A DNA stretch of 64,000 nt. It comes from Pseudomonas cremoricolorata. GTDB lineage: Bacteria > Pseudomonadota > Gammaproteobacteria > Pseudomonadales > Pseudomonadaceae. A program made the position numbers and the translations under genes. The notes below the pieces were generated by a model that worked only from the letters and a program-made list of their open reading frames with translations, searched no databases and had not been told where the DNA came from. The first letter of the stretch is position 1; every line of letters begins with the position of its first letter. Below are positions 62,953 to 64,000 of this stretch, one piece after another. Where the stretch lies: positions 4,154,001-4,218,000 of the forward strand of contig NZ_CP009455.1 of the NCBI RefSeq assembly GCF_000759535.1, written 5' to 3'.

Positions 62953-63864
62953 CTACCTCACCGCGATCTGTCGATGACGCTGCTGCGCCGCATAGGCCAC
63001 CTGCGGCCACAGCTGCACCGTCTCGCCCGGCAGGCACTGGGCCAACCGCGCGACCGCCAACGGGCTCAGCGCGCCCAGCCGCGGATACCCGCCGATGGTC
63101 TGGCGGTCGTTGAGCAGGATGATCGGCTGGCCATCGGGCGGCACCTGCACCGCGCCCAGCGGGATACCCTCGGAAATCAGGCCCGGCCCGCTATAGCGCA
63201 GCGCCTCGCCGGTCAGGCGCAGGCCCATGCGGTCGCTGCGTGCGTCCACGGTCCAGGCTCGGTTGAAGGCATCGAACAGGCTTTGCCCGGTAAAACCACC
63301 GGCCTGGGCGCCGAGAATCAGTTCGAGCCGCGCTGGGCTGAACAGGTCGGGAATCCGCGCCGCAGGCACGGCGCGCACGGCGGCCGGCTCATCGCCCCAG
63401 GCCAACCGGTCGCCCACACGCAAGGCACTGCCCTGCCCATCCAGCCCGCCGACCGCTTCGCGCTGCACCGTGGCGCAGCTGCCGGCCAGCAGCGGCGCCT
63501 GGACGCCCCCCGGCAGCGCCAGGTAGGCCCGTGCGCCCAGGCGCGGGGTGGCGAAGCGCAGCCGCTGCCCGTGAGCGACTCTGAACGGGCGCCACACTTC
63601 CAGCGACTGGCCGTCCAGGGTGGCGCCAAGGTCCGCGCCGGCCAGTGCCAACCAACCCTCACCTTGGCACTCCAGGTGCAGCCCGCCGAGAGTGATTTCC
63701 ACCACGGCGGCGTTCAGTTCGTTGCCCAGCATCCAGTTGGCCCAGTGCTGGGCCAGCCAATCGAGCGCGCCGCCCTGGGTCAGTCCCAAGTGCCGCACCC
63801 CGCTGCGGCCGCCGTCTTGAACGCTGGCTTGCGGGCCGGCTTTTTCCACGATCAGTGCCGTCAT
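62953..63864 (-). CDS. pxpC: 5-oxoprolinase subunit C PxpC (KipA/biotin-dependent carboxyltransferase-like)
   Basis: A 303-residue protein of the AHS2/KipA family: VEKAGPQASVQDGGRSGVRH at the start, GGALDWLAQHWANWMLGNEL, SDRMGLRLTGEALRYSGPGL and the end QPIILLNDRQTIGGYPRLGA. With PxpA and PxpB it forms the ATP-dependent 5-oxoprolinase that opens 5-oxoproline to glutamate. It overlaps pxpB by four bases, which supports a pxpB-pxpC operon on the minus strand. Confidence 0.93.
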   Translation of the reverse strand: MTALIVEKAGPQASVQDGGRSGVRHLGLTQGGALDWLAQHWANWMLGNELNAAVVEITLGGLHLECQGEGWLALAGADLGATLDGQSLEVWRPFRVAHGQRLRFATPRLGARAYLALPGGVQAPLLAGSCATVQREAVGGLDGQGSALRVGDRLAWGDEPAAVRAVPAARIPDLFSPARLELILGAQAGGFTGQSLFDAFNRAWTVDARSDRMGLRLTGEALRYSGPGLISEGIPLGAVQVPPDGQPIILLNDRQTIGGYPRLGALSPLAVARLAQCLPGETVQLWPQVAYAAQQRHRQIAVR

Positions 63865-64000
63865 GGCTGCGCCTCCATCGGCGTTGCATCGCCGCCCAGG
63901 CGAAGGAATTGCTCACGTTCGATCGGCACGAAGCGCACCCGGTCACCAGGTCGCAGCAAGCTGAAGCCCTCCAGCGCCGGATCGAACAAACGGGTCGGGC
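63861..64000 (-). CDS. pxpB: 5-oxoprolinase subunit B PxpB (3' part)
   Basis: The last 45 residues of a KipI/AHS1 protein: TRLFDPALEGFSLLRPGDRV then RFVPIERE, the usual end of this family, and a short tail ending MEAQP. The stop overlaps the pxpC start (ATGA). The rest lies beyond the window. Confidence 0.88.
   Translation of the reverse strand, partial: PTRLFDPALEGFSLLRPGDRVRFVPIEREQFLRLGGDATPMEAQP

Noticed and set aside
62685..63113. A 142-residue frame between the Rhs remnant and pxpC
   Set aside because: It runs into pxpC on the opposite strand, has Arg/Pro-rich low-complexity content at its end and no recognised domain.
1..64000. CRISPR array, prophage, tRNA or rRNA
   Set aside because: No regularly spaced direct repeats, integrase, phage structural genes or RNA gene folds were seen on reading.

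Overview
The window is a high-GC chromosomal segment of a Pseudomonas, most likely of the P. putida group. This is inferred from the gene content and protein sequences (PpnN, BdlA-like MCP, YghU, BetT, EamA, and the glgA-treZ-malQ-treY-glgX block), from typical pseudomonad ribosome binding sites, and from REP-type extragenic palindromes sharing the core GCGGCTGAAGCCGCTCC. I saw no rRNA, tRNA, CRISPR array, integrase or transposase. The window opens inside mntP and closes inside pxpB.

Layout. (1) 1-9.5 kb: mntP end, ppnN, an SH3/coiled-coil membrane protein, a TonB-dependent receptor, then a tandem pair of a soluble PAS-PAS chemoreceptor (BdlA-like) and a GAF-GGDEF(degenerate)-EAL phosphodiesterase, followed by a 660-base stretch without clear genes. 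(2) 9-17.5 kb: an ASCH protein that seems to start at ATC, a flavin-dependent acyl-CoA-dehydrogenase-like enzyme, YghU, BetT, two small unknowns, EamA, and a periplasmic binding protein fused to an OmpA domain. (3) 17.5-26.4 kb: a RibB-type protein and a spermidine/putrescine-type ABC transporter whose promoters carry near-identical operator sequence, then a histidine phosphatase, SCP2, APH-type kinase and SDR group. (4) 26.4-39 kb: small envelope proteins, two membrane diguanylate cyclases, an SLC13-type permease, a complete tripartite efflux operon (outer membrane lipoprotein, HlyD, MFS-DHA2) with an AraC regulator, and several small unknowns including a 27-residue membrane peptide.

(5) 39.4-49.6 kb is the least ordinary part: four tightly packed genes coding for a Clp-like AAA+ ATPase, a radical-SAM activase-like protein, a roughly 2,100-residue zinc-ribbon/pseudokinase/SF1-helicase/endonuclease protein, and a coiled-coil protein. 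The giant gene is split by a frameshift at a run of seven C residues; a -1 shift exactly there restores one continuous protein. I do not recognise the whole set as a named system. It resembles kinase-helicase antiphage systems (Mokosh) in part only.

(6) 50-61 kb: glycogen and trehalose metabolism. GlgA makes the alpha-glucan, GlgX debranches it, MalQ rearranges maltodextrins, and TreY plus TreZ turn linear glucan ends into trehalose. Several genes overlap by four bases (ATGA). A 5'-truncated endonuclease/exonuclease/phosphatase gene follows. (7) 61.6-62.9 kb: an AT-richer island with an Rhs core/tip remnant interrupted by an in-frame stop, then pxpC and the end of pxpB on the minus strand.
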